Source: Alphaproteobacteria bacterium (GTDB taxonomy: Bacteria; Pseudomonadota; Alphaproteobacteria; Bin95). From it: a stretch of 64,000 nucleotides of DNA. A program made the translations under genes and the position numbers. Every line of letters starts with the position of its first letter. Position 1 is the first letter of the stretch. Below are positions 1-7,967 of this stretch, piece by piece. The notes beneath the pieces were generated by a model. The model was given only the letters and a program-made list of their open reading frames with translations. It searched no databases and was not told where the DNA came from. The stretch is taken from assembly GCA_020638555.1 (NCBI GenBank), contig JACKII010000004.1, positions 124,001-188,000 of the forward strand. The letters run 5' to 3'.

Positions 1-36
1 GAACTGAACCTGGGCGTCCGCCGGCCCCCGCTCTGA
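1..36 (+). CDS. possible 3' end of an upstream gene (partial)
   Basis: Frame 1 from the first base reads eleven codons (ending RRPPL) to a TGA at 34-36 and could be the tail of a gene that begins outside the window. The stretch is too short to assign a family. It would be convergent with proC. It could equally be non-coding. Confidence 0.2.
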   Translation, partial: ELNLGVRRPPL

Positions 37-73
37 GGCCGAGGGCGTCTCGCCCTGGCGGCCCTCTCACCGG

Positions 74-178
74 CGTCATTGCGGGTCTGCGGAGCGGACG
101 AAGCAATCCAGCAGCGCCCGGCTACGTCATAGCCACGTCTGGATTGCTTCGTTGCCCTGCGGGCGCCTCGCAATGACG
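74..178. repeat. dispersed palindromic repeat, family A copy 1
   Basis: The outer ends are CGTCATTGCG (74-83) and its inverse CGCAATGACG (169-178). Inside are GAAGCAATCCAG and its inverse CTGGATTGCTTCGT, so the whole unit can fold into a long imperfect hairpin. The same four blocks in the same order occur near 28251 and 63353. It lies between the left window edge and the 3' end of proC. No protein-coding signal accompanies it. Confidence 0.75.
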
Positions 179-340
179 ACGGAAGGCGACGGAAAGAGGC
201 TTCGATCCTGGGCCCGGTTCGTCCGCCGCCCCGTGCTCGACACGGGGGCCGTGCCGGAACTTCTCCACAAAGTCCGGACTTTGTGAGACGCGCTCGGGCA
301 TGGGCCCCCGCCTGCGCGGGGGAAGTGGAATAAGAAGCGC
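179..340. other. intergenic region with a perfect 20-bp palindrome
   Basis: No credible gene is present. Positions 266-285 form a perfect palindrome, CACAAAGTCCGGACTTTGTG. It is followed by a second GC-rich hairpin, CCCCCGC...GCGGGGG, near 305-322. These lie downstream of leftward proC and may act in transcription termination or be degraded repeat sequence. Confidence 0.5.
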
Positions 341-1141
341 TCAGGCCAGTTCGCGCGAGCGCTTGGTCGCCGCGGCGATCGCCCGTTCGAATAGCGGGCG
401 GATGCCGTCGGCGGCATCCAGCACCGCCACCGCCTCCGCCGTCGTGCCGCCGGGCGACATGACGTTCTTGCGCAGCGTCTCCGGCTTGTCCGGCGACTGG
501 CGCGAGAGTTCGCCCGAACCCTCCACCGTCGCCCGGGCGATGGCCTCGGAGAGGTCGCGCGGCAGACCGGAGGCGACTCCGGCATCGGCCAGCGCCTCGA
601 TCAGCAGGAACACATAGGCCGGGCCGCCGCCGCTGACCGCCGTCACCGCATCCAGAAGCCCCTCGTCCTCGACCCATTCGACGCTGCCGACCGCCTCCAA
701 CAGCCGCTGGCAGAGCGCGCGCTGATCGGCGGAGACCCGGTCGTTCGCCACCAGCACGGTGACCCCCCGGCCGACGGCGGCGGGCGTGTTCGGCATGGCG
801 CGGACAATGGCGGCCTGCTGGCCCCAATAGCCCTCGAACGAGCCGATGGTCTTGCCGGCTGCGATCGAGAGAAACACCGTCTCGGGCCGCACAAAGCGCT
901 TGTAGACCGGTGCGGCCTTGTCCATTTCCTGCGGCTTAACCGCAACCACGACCGCATCGGGCTGGAAGTCCGCCGGCAGGTCCGCGCCCTCCATATAGAG
1001 CGTGACCGCGCTGTCGGTCTGGACCGGCGCCTTGGGTTCGACCACGGCGGCCCGGAAACCCGGCCAGGTGCGCCAGCCGGCCAGCATGGCGCCGCCCATC
1101 TTGCCGCAACCGATCAACAATACCGTCACGCCCTCGGACAT
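341..1141 (-). CDS. proC: pyrroline-5-carboxylate reductase
   Basis: This cytosolic enzyme makes the last step of proline synthesis, NAD(P)H-dependent reduction of 1-pyrroline-5-carboxylate to proline. The 266-residue product has the N-terminal Rossmann motif GCGKMGGAML (11-20). It also has the MPNTP segment (116-120), the VSGGGPAYVF segment (169-178) and the family signature MSPGGTT (228-234) in the C-terminal dimerisation domain. The length matches the family. An in-frame ATG 20 codons upstream exists, but the Rossmann strand begins right after the chosen start. Confidence 0.95.
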   Translation of the reverse strand: MSEGVTVLLIGCGKMGGAMLAGWRTWPGFRAAVVEPKAPVQTDSAVTLYMEGADLPADFQPDAVVVAVKPQEMDKAAPVYKRFVRPETVFLSIAAGKTIGSFEGYWGQQAAIVRAMPNTPAAVGRGVTVLVANDRVSADQRALCQRLLEAVGSVEWVEDEGLLDAVTAVSGGGPAYVFLLIEALADAGVASGLPRDLSEAIARATVEGSGELSRQSPDKPETLRKNVMSPGGTTAEAVAVLDAADGIRPLFERAIAAATKRSRELA

Positions 1142-1205
1142 GGCTCTGATCCTCCTCCCTTTGGGTTCGATAAACTGGCGGCGCGGTTCCGCCACCGTCA
1201 AGACG

Positions 1206-1772
1206 CTAGAAGCGTTCGGCCAGCCAGATCGCCGTGCGCGTGCCGCGCTTGATCAGCGCCGAGAGCAGCGCATAGGCCGGCGCCCCCTCGGCGTCGTGCT
1301 GAAGGCCGGTGTCGCGGTGCTCCAACTCGTCGTCGCGGAACCGGGTCAGCATGTCGGACAGATCCCGGTCGCCGGCCTCCTCGTTCAGCGCCTCCAGCCG
1401 GTCGATCTGGTGGGCGTAGTGCTCGCCGATCACCTCCTCGACCGCGACCGTGCAGGCCATGGCCGCCCGCTCGCCCAGCAGCGCGGTGCCGGCGCCGAGC
1501 GCGAAACCGGCCACGGTCCAGAACGGCGCCAGCGCGGTGGGGCGGACGCCCCGCTCGACCAGCAGCTTGTCGAACGCGGCCTTGTGCTCCTCCTCCTGCG
1601 CCGCCATGTGGCGGATGGTGCGGCCGACCGGGCGGTGGCCCAGCACGGCCAGCTGGCCCTCATAGATGCGGGTCGCGCCATACTCGCCGGCATGATCGAC
1701 CCGCAGCATGCGCGCCAGTTCCTGCGCACGGGAGAGATCGCCGGGCAAGCGGCGTCCGGGAGCGGCAGCCAT
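1206..1772 (-). CDS. coq7: demethoxyubiquinone hydroxylase, COQ7 family
   Basis: This di-iron monooxygenase hydroxylates demethoxyubiquinone late in ubiquinone synthesis and is membrane-associated. The 188-residue protein shows the duplicated ferritin-like iron-ligand pattern: Glu30 in DHAGEYGA, the EEEH cluster at 60-63, VEEVIGEHYAHQ near 111-122 and DELEH near 148-152. The start ATG shares one base with the dsbB stop (TGATG), so it is translationally coupled to dsbB. A longer reading frame runs upstream but lies inside dsbB and is rejected. Confidence 0.93.
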   Translation of the reverse strand: MAAAPGRRLPGDLSRAQELARMLRVDHAGEYGATRIYEGQLAVLGHRPVGRTIRHMAAQEEEHKAAFDKLLVERGVRPTALAPFWTVAGFALGAGTALLGERAAMACTVAVEEVIGEHYAHQIDRLEALNEEAGDRDLSDMLTRFRDDELEHRDTGLQHDAEGAPAYALLSALIKRGTRTAIWLAERF

Positions 1773-2254
1773 CACGCCATCCTCCTGCGGTTCCGAACCA
1801 AAGCGCCACCGACCCCGATGGCGAGGCCGGCCGACAAAAGGAAATTGTAGCCGGCCATGGAGATACCGAACAGCGACCACGCGATCTCGTCGCAGCGGGT
1901 GACCGGGGTCGCCAGCAATTGCCGCTTCAACTCCTCGACGGTCGTGGCAGCGCCCACGGTGCCGCCGCATTCGGAGGTACCGGCCCACCAATGTTGCTCC
2001 ACGCCCACATGAAAGGCCGCGATGCCGGCGCCGACCGCCAGGGCCAGCGCCGCAAGCGCCAACAGGCCGCGATGGCCGCCCAGCCCAAAGGCCAGTGCGC
2101 CCAGCACGATCGCCGCCACCCAGGGCCAGCGCTGGTAGACGCACAGCACGCACGGATCGAGGCCGCCCAGATGCTGGAAACCGAAGGCGGCCAGCAGCAC
2201 GGCGATCCCCGCCAGCGACAGCAGCAAGGCCAAGAGGCGAAGGTCAAACCGCAT
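1772..2254 (-). CDS. dsbB: DsbB-family disulfide bond formation protein
   Basis: This inner-membrane protein reoxidises periplasmic thiol oxidases by passing electrons to quinone. The 160-residue sequence has four hydrophobic helices. It has the quinone-linked Cys pair in CVLCVYQRW (Cys35, Cys38) and a second periplasmic pair (Cys96, Cys121). It overlaps coq7 downstream by one base and the YqaA-type gene upstream by 11 bases. The pairing with a ubiquinone-synthesis gene is functionally coherent, since DsbB uses ubiquinone, but the link is inference. Confidence 0.9.
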   Translation of the reverse strand: MRFDLRLLALLLSLAGIAVLLAAFGFQHLGGLDPCVLCVYQRWPWVAAIVLGALAFGLGGHRGLLALAALALAVGAGIAAFHVGVEQHWWAGTSECGGTVGAATTVEELKRQLLATPVTRCDEIAWSLFGISMAGYNFLLSAGLAIGVGGALVRNRRRMA

Positions 2255-2825
2255 ATTTCAACACCACGAATCCGCCGACCAGAAGAATGCAGAACACCAC
2301 CGTCAGCACGCCCAAATACCGCTCGATGAAGGTGCGGATCGGCTCGCCGAAGCGCCAGAGCAGCAGGCCGACAATGAGAAACCGCCCGCCCCGCGCCAGG
2401 ACCGACGCCACCATGAAGGACATCAGGTCCAGGCCAAACGCCCCGCTGGCGATTGTGATGACCTTATAGGGAAAGGGCGTGAGGCCGGCGATGAACACGA
2501 TCAGCGCGCCGTGCTCGTTATAGCCGGCGCGAAATTCCTCGAACTTGCCCATGGCGCCGTAGAAGTCGAGGATCGGCGCGCCGACCACCTCCCACAATCC
2601 CCAGCCGATGCCATAGCCGGCCAGGCCGCCGACGACCGAGGCGATGGTGGCAATCGCCACGTAGTGAAACGCCCGGTCGCGCGCGGCCAGGATCATCGGG
2701 ATCAGCACCACGTCGGGCGGAATGGGAAAGAACGAGCTCTCGGCAAACGCCACCGCCACCAGCGCCCAGGTGGCATAGGGCGTCATGGCGAGTGCCATGG
2801 TCTGATCGTAGAGACGGCGGAGCAA
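2244..2825 (-). CDS. YqaA/DedA-type SNARE-associated membrane protein
   Basis: The 193-residue polytopic membrane protein has the VTT/DedA-type N-terminal block (AESSFFPIPPDVVLIP near residues 28-43) and the later motif GLTPFPYKVITIASGAFG near 114-131. This is typical of the short YqaA subfamily. Members are proposed to act in membrane lipid homeostasis; the exact substrate is unknown here. It heads the yqaA-dsbB-coq7 run. The start may instead be the ATG at residue 10 (MALAMTPYATW). Confidence 0.85.
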   Translation of the reverse strand: MLRRLYDQTMALAMTPYATWALVAVAFAESSFFPIPPDVVLIPMILAARDRAFHYVAIATIASVVGGLAGYGIGWGLWEVVGAPILDFYGAMGKFEEFRAGYNEHGALIVFIAGLTPFPYKVITIASGAFGLDLMSFMVASVLARGGRFLIVGLLLWRFGEPIRTFIERYLGVLTVVFCILLVGGFVVLKYAV

Positions 2826-2973
2826 GCGGCGAAGCCCTCGGGCGGCGGTCGGGAACGCGGCGGTTTTCGCCCGGACCGGCCCCGCGACACAAGGGCTCCT
2901 AGAGACGCAGGCTTTCGGGCAACGCAGGCAGTTGCAAATCGCGCACGAGACGCTACATTCCCGCCTCTACCGC

Positions 2974-3061
2974 GTGCCCGGATGGCGGAATTGGTAGACG
3001 CAGCGGACTCAAAATCCGCCGGCCTTAGGCCTTGCGAGTTCGAGTCTCGCTCCGGGTACCA
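2974..3061 (+). tRNA. tRNA-Leu (anticodon CAA)
   Basis: The cloverleaf has a GCCCGGA acceptor arm pairing with TCCGGGT. It has a D-arm GGCGGAATTGGTAGACGC and the anticodon stem GCGGA/TCCGC enclosing the loop CTCAAAA, giving anticodon CAA (reads UUG). There is a class II variable arm and the T-arm GAGTTCGAGTCTC. The encoded 3' CCA ends at 3061, for 88 nt in total. Confidence 0.97.
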
Positions 3062-3296
3062 TCTTGGCTCTCATAACCCTATGACCTGCAACGCGAAGCG
3101 CCCGGGACAGGGGATTTGCGACGGGGGATCGAGAGCGCCTTTCGCGCCTTGCACAAAGAGTGCAATTCGGCGTTTGAGCGGACGTGACCGTCGATGGCGG
3201 GGGCAGAATTTCCTCCCGATTGTACGGACGGTTCCCGACCCGCCGGATGTCCGGTCTTAGGCGCGAACCATCATGGGACGTGCGGTCAAAGACGTT
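3062..3296. other. intergenic region after tRNA-Leu
   Basis: I see no gene, terminator with a T-run or recognisable repeat here. Short frames on both strands lack ribosome-binding sites and family features. It separates tRNA-Leu from a decayed gene. Confidence 0.6.
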
Positions 3297-4101
3297 CACA
3301 TGGATCTCGCCTGAAACGTGGTCGCCGTCAGCGAGATGGGCGTTGAGGGCGGTGTCAATTGAACGCCTGGCTCGCGCAAATTCCAGAGCCGGAACAGGCA
3401 CCATTCCGTTTGTCTTCTTCGGCCACGGCCGAGTTCATTGCGGTGATGCGAAGGCGTACGCTCCCAACCGTTCGTTGTCTTAACCTCAATCAGCCGCAGC
3501 CGGCCATTCGGCTCAAAGCTCGCATATCATAGCCGCGCCGCACCGTCCTCTTCTGATACCCAGGCGCACCTTGCGGGCGATCTTCGCGACCCGCGATCGC
3601 AGCGCCGTCCGTTCATGCTCCAACACGCGCTCCTCTCCTGACGCCCAAGCGCGCGATTACGGCTCGTCCCGGCCTGCCCATCGAACTTGCGGGCGATGCG
3701 CGCATCTGGTCAGTTCTGGGCGGCTGGTTTGAATGTCGGCGGCGGCCCGACCAAATCTGCGCCGCCTCGCGCACGCCGCCCGAAGGACGCACACCGAGCT
3801 GACATCCGAGCCAGGCCGGGTTTAGCGCCAGCCACCGCGCCACAGCATCCACGAGCGTCATCTCGAAATTGAACGCCGGCTTGTAGCCCTGTATCCAGTC
3901 CTCTCCGAGCCTTTGAGGATAGCGCTGATGTTCTGGTGCTTGAACTCGACAGAACCCTCAGATCGGCTGTTCAACGTGCAGCAGCAGCGCGCGGCATGCT
4001 CGGCTTTGCGAAGCCGCCTCGGTGATATCGTCGGCCAGCATCGCGAAGTAATCCGCGACGATCCGGTCGTTTTCCGCATCTGACCAAGGCCTGTTCGACA
4101 T
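3297..4101 (-). pseudogene. decayed DUF3883 (NOV C-terminal-like) protein gene
   Basis: Read leftward from an ATG at 4101, the frame opens MSNRPWSDAENDRIVADYF, then breaks. Matching pieces continue in other frames: SEGSVEFKHQNISAIL near 3920-3970, GYKPAFNFEMTLVDAVARWL near 3835-3895, RLIEVKTTNGWERTP near 3455-3500, EWCLFRLWN near 3380-3410, and a stop at 3297. I recognise the opening and the IEVKTTNG core from a family of about 270 residues whose C-terminal half is DUF3883, a nuclease-like fold often linked to restriction or defence loci. At least four frame changes are needed, so no intact product is made. The family call is from memory of the motifs. Confidence 0.75.
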
Positions 4102-4397
4102 AACGCCAGGCTACTGAGGCAAAAGTCTGTTTGTCACCAATGGCTTCACGCAGTCCTATGAGATTTTGCGAAGCGCCGCAGCCTTCGGGTAACCTGCTTT
4201 ACCGACGGCGAGACGAACCTGCTTCAACTGCGGCGTGGATCGGCGAGCAAGCCACTAATACAACGTTGCTTTTGAATTCATCTCGATTTGAGTGAAGGGC
4301 GGATGGAGAAAAGCACGGGGCGTTTAATGAGCCGGCCCGGGGAAGAATGCCTGTCTCCGAACGTCGGTTGCCCTCGCTAAGTCCCATTGAAACAACA
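4102..4397. other. low-information region between the pseudogene and tRNA-Ser
   Basis: About 300 bases of slightly lower GC than the surroundings hold no frame with a credible product. It may be further remains of a decayed insert lying between two tRNA genes. I saw no direct repeats of either tRNA end that would mark attachment sites. Confidence 0.5.
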
Positions 4398-4423
4398 TGA
4401 AAAAAGGCCCCGTCAGGGACCTT
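4398..4423 (-). terminator. rho-independent terminator of tRNA-Ser
   Basis: On the minus strand AAGGTCCC, a TGAC loop and GGGGCCTT form an 8-bp stem with one G-T pair, followed by a run of six T (4400-4405 on the plus strand as A). It lies about 25 nt past the tRNA-Ser 3' end. Confidence 0.85.
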
Positions 4424-4445
4424 ATGTCGGGTTTGCGATGGACAT

Positions 4446-4538
<93 letters not shown>

Positions 4539-4677
4539 TTCAGGAACGAGGCGCGCACCATAGCGACGATGCCGCCCCGGTGCAACGCCGTGCCCTATTG
4601 TTCGCGACGGAATCCCCCGCCACGGTGTCGCAGTCTTGGGAACATTCGGCCCGACCGGGCAAAAAGGGTGACAAATC

Positions 4678-4965
4678 ATGTTGATCGGGCGTCTGGTTGG
4701 CTGGGTCTTGGTCCTGGCCGGTGTGATCGTCGGCCTGCGCGACGGGCTGACCTGGTATCAGACCGGCGCGTACCCGTTCACCAAAGGCGGCGAACTCTGG
4801 TACACGCTGGCACCGGACAGCATCAATCTGGTGCAGGCCGTGGTGCAGCGCTATCTGCTGCCGGAAATCTGGGACCCCGGCATGCTGACCGTCCTGCTCT
4901 GGCCGGCCATGGCGACGCTGGCGGGCCTCGGGCTGATCCTGCTGCTGCTGTTCCGCCGGCGCTGA
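4678..4965 (+). CDS. small inner-membrane protein, function unknown
   Basis: The 95-residue protein has a hydrophobic helix at about 3-21, a central polar loop with aromatic residues, and a second helix at about 68-92 ending in an arginine tail (FRRR). That layout suggests both ends on the cytoplasmic side with a periplasmic loop. I recognise no family domain. It starts 140 nt from the tRNA-Ser gene, on the opposite strand. A purine-rich GGGTGACAA precedes the ATG. Confidence 0.7.
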   Translation: MLIGRLVGWVLVLAGVIVGLRDGLTWYQTGAYPFTKGGELWYTLAPDSINLVQAVVQRYLLPEIWDPGMLTVLLWPAMATLAGLGLILLLLFRRR

Positions 4966-5069
4966 AACGCGCTGGCATTGGTCCGATGATGGCGTAGACT
5001 GACCGGCGAACCGTTGCCGCCCCGCAAACGCGCGGGCGGCCAACCAAACCGCAGGAAGGATCGCCCGCC

Positions 5070-6239
5070 TTGGACCCCAACGATCTCCACCGCAAGGTGG
5101 CCATCGTCGGTGTCGCCGAGAGCGACATCGGCCGCGTGCCCCACAAGAGCAAGTTCCAACTCTCCGCCGAAGCCAGCAAAAAGGCGCTGGACGAGGCCGG
5201 GCTCACCAAGGACGACGTCGACGGCGTCTTCACCACCATCATCACCGAGGGCGGCCAGTTCTCCTCCATGCTGATGGCGGAGTATATGGGCATCCGGCCG
5301 CGCTACACCGACAGCACCTCCATCGGCGGCTCGTCCTTCGTCGCCTATGTCGAGCACGCGGCGATGGCGATCGCCACCGGGCTCTGCGAGGTGGCGCTGA
5401 TCTGCCATGGCTCCACCAATATCTCCGACCGCGGCGGCCGCGCCGGCCCGGTCTCGGGCGCCAGCCACGTGTTCGGCCCGGCCCAGTTCGAGGAGCCCTA
5501 TGGCGTCTCCACCGTCGGCAGCTATGCGCTGGCGGCGCAGCGGCACATGCACGAATACGGCACCACGTCCGAGCAACTGGCGGAAATCGCCGTGGCGACG
5601 CGGAAATGGGCCAGCATGAACCCGCTGGCGCGCATGCGCGACCCGATCACCATCGAGGACGTGCTGAACTCGCGCATGATCGCCTCGCCGCTGCACCTGC
5701 TCGACTGTTGCCTGGTGACGGATGCCGGCGGCGCCGTCGTGCTGACCTCGATGGAGCGGGCGCGCGACCTGAAAAAGCGCCCGGTGAGCGTGCTTGGCAC
5801 CGGCGAGGCCACCACCCACCGCATGATCAGCCAGATGCCGGACCTGACCGAGACCGCGGCCAAGATCAGCGGGCGGCTGGCGTTCGAGCGGGCGGGCGTC
5901 AGTCATGCCGACATCGACGTCGCCGAGATCTATGACAGCTTCACCATCACCGTGCTGCTGACGCTGGAGAGCCTGGGCTTCTGCAAGAAGGGCGAAGGCG
6001 GCGCCTTCGTCTCCGGCCAGCGCACGGCGCCCGGCGGCGATTTTCCCATGAACACCCAGGGCGGGGCGCTCAGCTACACCCACCCGGGCATGTTCGGCAT
6101 CTTCACCGTGATTGAGGCGGTGCGGCAGTTGCGCGGCGAATGCGGGCCCAGGCAGGTGCCGAATGCCGAACTGGCGCTCGCCAATGGCACCGGCGGCGTG
6201 CTGTCGTCCACCGGCACCATCATCCTCGGGAGGGAATAG
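5070..6239 (+). CDS. thiolase-like protein lacking the catalytic cysteine (DitF/Ltp2-type)
   Basis: The 389-residue protein has the thiolase fold signature, opening KVAIVGVAESDIGR and carrying AEASKKALDEAGL. Where classic thiolases have the nucleophilic Cys, it reads STSIGGSSF (residues 82-90). The C-terminal Cys region reads NGTGG (372-376); His338 in THPG is kept. Enzymes like this do not act as ordinary thiolases. In steroid side-chain degradation, Ltp2-type homologs work as retro-aldolases with a DUF35 partner, and exactly such a partner follows. The start is TTG, supported by GGAAGGA 10 nt upstream. It is the first gene of an operon reaching 10525. Confidence 0.85.
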   Translation: MDPNDLHRKVAIVGVAESDIGRVPHKSKFQLSAEASKKALDEAGLTKDDVDGVFTTIITEGGQFSSMLMAEYMGIRPRYTDSTSIGGSSFVAYVEHAAMAIATGLCEVALICHGSTNISDRGGRAGPVSGASHVFGPAQFEEPYGVSTVGSYALAAQRHMHEYGTTSEQLAEIAVATRKWASMNPLARMRDPITIEDVLNSRMIASPLHLLDCCLVTDAGGAVVLTSMERARDLKKRPVSVLGTGEATTHRMISQMPDLTETAAKISGRLAFERAGVSHADIDVAEIYDSFTITVLLTLESLGFCKKGEGGAFVSGQRTAPGGDFPMNTQGGALSYTHPGMFGIFTVIEAVRQLRGECGPRQVPNAELALANGTGGVLSSTGTIILGRE

Positions 6240-6241
6240 TC

Positions 6242-6643
6242 ATGAGCCAGATACCGCTACCGACCCCCTACCAGGACACGGCCGAATACTGGCAGGCGGC
6301 GAAAGACCACCGCTTCGTCGTCCAGAAATGCCGGGATTGCGGCGAGCACCAGTTCTATCCCCGCGGCGTTTGCAGCCATTGCCTTTCCAGCGATCTGGAG
6401 TGGCGGGAAGCAAGTGGCAAGGCCACGGTCTATTCCTATTCCGTGAACTATCGCGCCGGCCATCCGGGCTTTGCCGCGAAGACGCCGTTCGTGCTCGCCT
6501 TGGTCGAACTTGCGGAGGGGCCGCGCATGATGACCAATATCGTCAACTGCGACCCGGAAAGCGTGCGCATCGGCATGGCGGTCACGGTCTGCTACGACGA
6601 CGTGACCGACGAGGTGACGCTGCCCATGTTCCAGCCGGCCTAG
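6242..6643 (+). CDS. Zn-ribbon/OB-fold protein, DUF35 family
   Basis: The 133-residue protein has a four-Cys rubredoxin-like zinc ribbon (Cys30, Cys33, Cys44, Cys47) followed by an OB-fold (GKATVYSYSVNYR onward). This is the ChsH2/DUF35 arrangement, which binds acyl-CoA and partners thiolase-like proteins. It starts two bases after the thiolase-like stop, with GGGAGGGAATAG as ribosome-binding site, so the two are almost certainly co-translated and probably form a complex. Confidence 0.9.
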   Translation: MSQIPLPTPYQDTAEYWQAAKDHRFVVQKCRDCGEHQFYPRGVCSHCLSSDLEWREASGKATVYSYSVNYRAGHPGFAAKTPFVLALVELAEGPRMMTNIVNCDPESVRIGMAVTVCYDDVTDEVTLPMFQPA

Positions 6644-6653
6644 GCGCCCGGCC

Positions 6654-7892
6654 ATGGGCATGGCCGCGTTTGCGGCAGGACGGCCCGACCGGGCCGCCGC
6701 GCTGGGAGTCTGGTTGCTGGGCCTGGGCGAGACGATCATCTGGGCCTGTATTTTCTATGTCTTCGCGGCGTTGCTGCTGACCTGGGAGGCGGAGCTGGGC
6801 TGGGGCAAGGGCGACCTGACCCTGGGCCTGACCGTGGCGATCCTGGCCGCGGCCCTGGCCTCGCCGGTGGCCGGGCGGCTGATCGATGCCGGACACGGCC
6901 GGCGGGTGCTGGGTCTCGGTGCGCTGACCGGCGCGGCGGCACTGGCCGCACTCTCGCAGGTGCAGAGCGTCCCCGCCTATCTGGCCACCTGGGCGGTGAT
7001 CGGCGCGTCTCAGGCCTTTTGTCTGTACGAGCCCTGCTTTTCCGTCGTCACCCGGGCCAAGGGCGCCCATGCCCGGCCGGCCATCACCCGCATCACCCTG
7101 ATGGCGGGCTTTGCCTCGACGGTGAGTTTCCTGTCAGCGGCGGCCCTGGTGGGCGTGAGCGACTGGCGCACGACCGTGCTCGTGTTTGCCGTCGCCGCGG
7201 CAGGCCTGGCCGCCCCCCTGCTCTATTGCGGCGCCACCCTGCTGGAGGAAGCCGCCGGCGAGTTGGTGCGGCCGGCGCCGCGGGCGGAAAACCGGGCCGC
7301 TCTGGTCGCGGCGCTGCAAAAGCCGCAGTTCTGGATGATCGCCCTCGCCTTTCCGATGATGGCGCTCAACCACGGCATTTTGCTGAACCACATCATGCCG
7401 CTGTTGACCGAACGCCAGATCCCGCAGGCGACCGCCGTGCTGGTCGCTTCCACCATCGGGCCGATGCAGGTGGCCGGACGGGTGGCGCTGATGCTGGTGG
7501 AGAAGCGGGTGAGCACGCTTGCCATGACGGCCATGGCGTTCTGCGGCGTGGTCTGCGCCGCGCTGCTACTGATGCAGGCCGGCACCTCACCCGCGTTTGC
7601 CTTCGCCTTCGCGGCGTTGCAGGGCGCCTCCTATGGCCTGACCAGCATTCTCAAACCGTCGGTCACGGTGGAATTCCTGGGCCGCACCGGCTTCGGCGCC
7701 ATCGCCGGCTGGCTGGCCCTGCCCTATCTGGTCGGCTTTGCCTTCGCGCCCTATGTGGGCTCGCTGATCTGGCAGGCCGGCGGCTATGACGCCGTGGTGC
7801 CGGCGACGGCGGGTTTTGCCGGGCTGGGGGTGCTCTGCGTTGTCGGGCTGGCACTGGTCGGCCGCATCCGCAACGGCCGGCGCGCGACCTGA
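6654..7892 (+). CDS. MFS transporter
   Basis: The 412-residue protein has about 12 hydrophobic helices in two bundles and the loop GRLIDAGHGRRVLG between helices 2 and 3, a form of the major facilitator signature. It begins 10 nt after the DUF35 gene. Its place in the operon suggests uptake of, or efflux from, the pathway that the thiolase-like, LLM and ligase proteins serve. The substrate cannot be read from sequence. Confidence 0.85.
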   Translation: MGMAAFAAGRPDRAAALGVWLLGLGETIIWACIFYVFAALLLTWEAELGWGKGDLTLGLTVAILAAALASPVAGRLIDAGHGRRVLGLGALTGAAALAALSQVQSVPAYLATWAVIGASQAFCLYEPCFSVVTRAKGAHARPAITRITLMAGFASTVSFLSAAALVGVSDWRTTVLVFAVAAAGLAAPLLYCGATLLEEAAGELVRPAPRAENRAALVAALQKPQFWMIALAFPMMALNHGILLNHIMPLLTERQIPQATAVLVASTIGPMQVAGRVALMLVEKRVSTLAMTAMAFCGVVCAALLLMQAGTSPAFAFAFAALQGASYGLTSILKPSVTVEFLGRTGFGAIAGWLALPYLVGFAFAPYVGSLIWQAGGYDAVVPATAGFAGLGVLCVVGLALVGRIRNGRRAT

Positions 7893-7967
7893 CTGTCCGG
7901 TGCGCTCTCTTGACAAGCCGGCGCGATGACCGATCCTGTCGGGAACGACAAAGATTGGGAAACCGCC

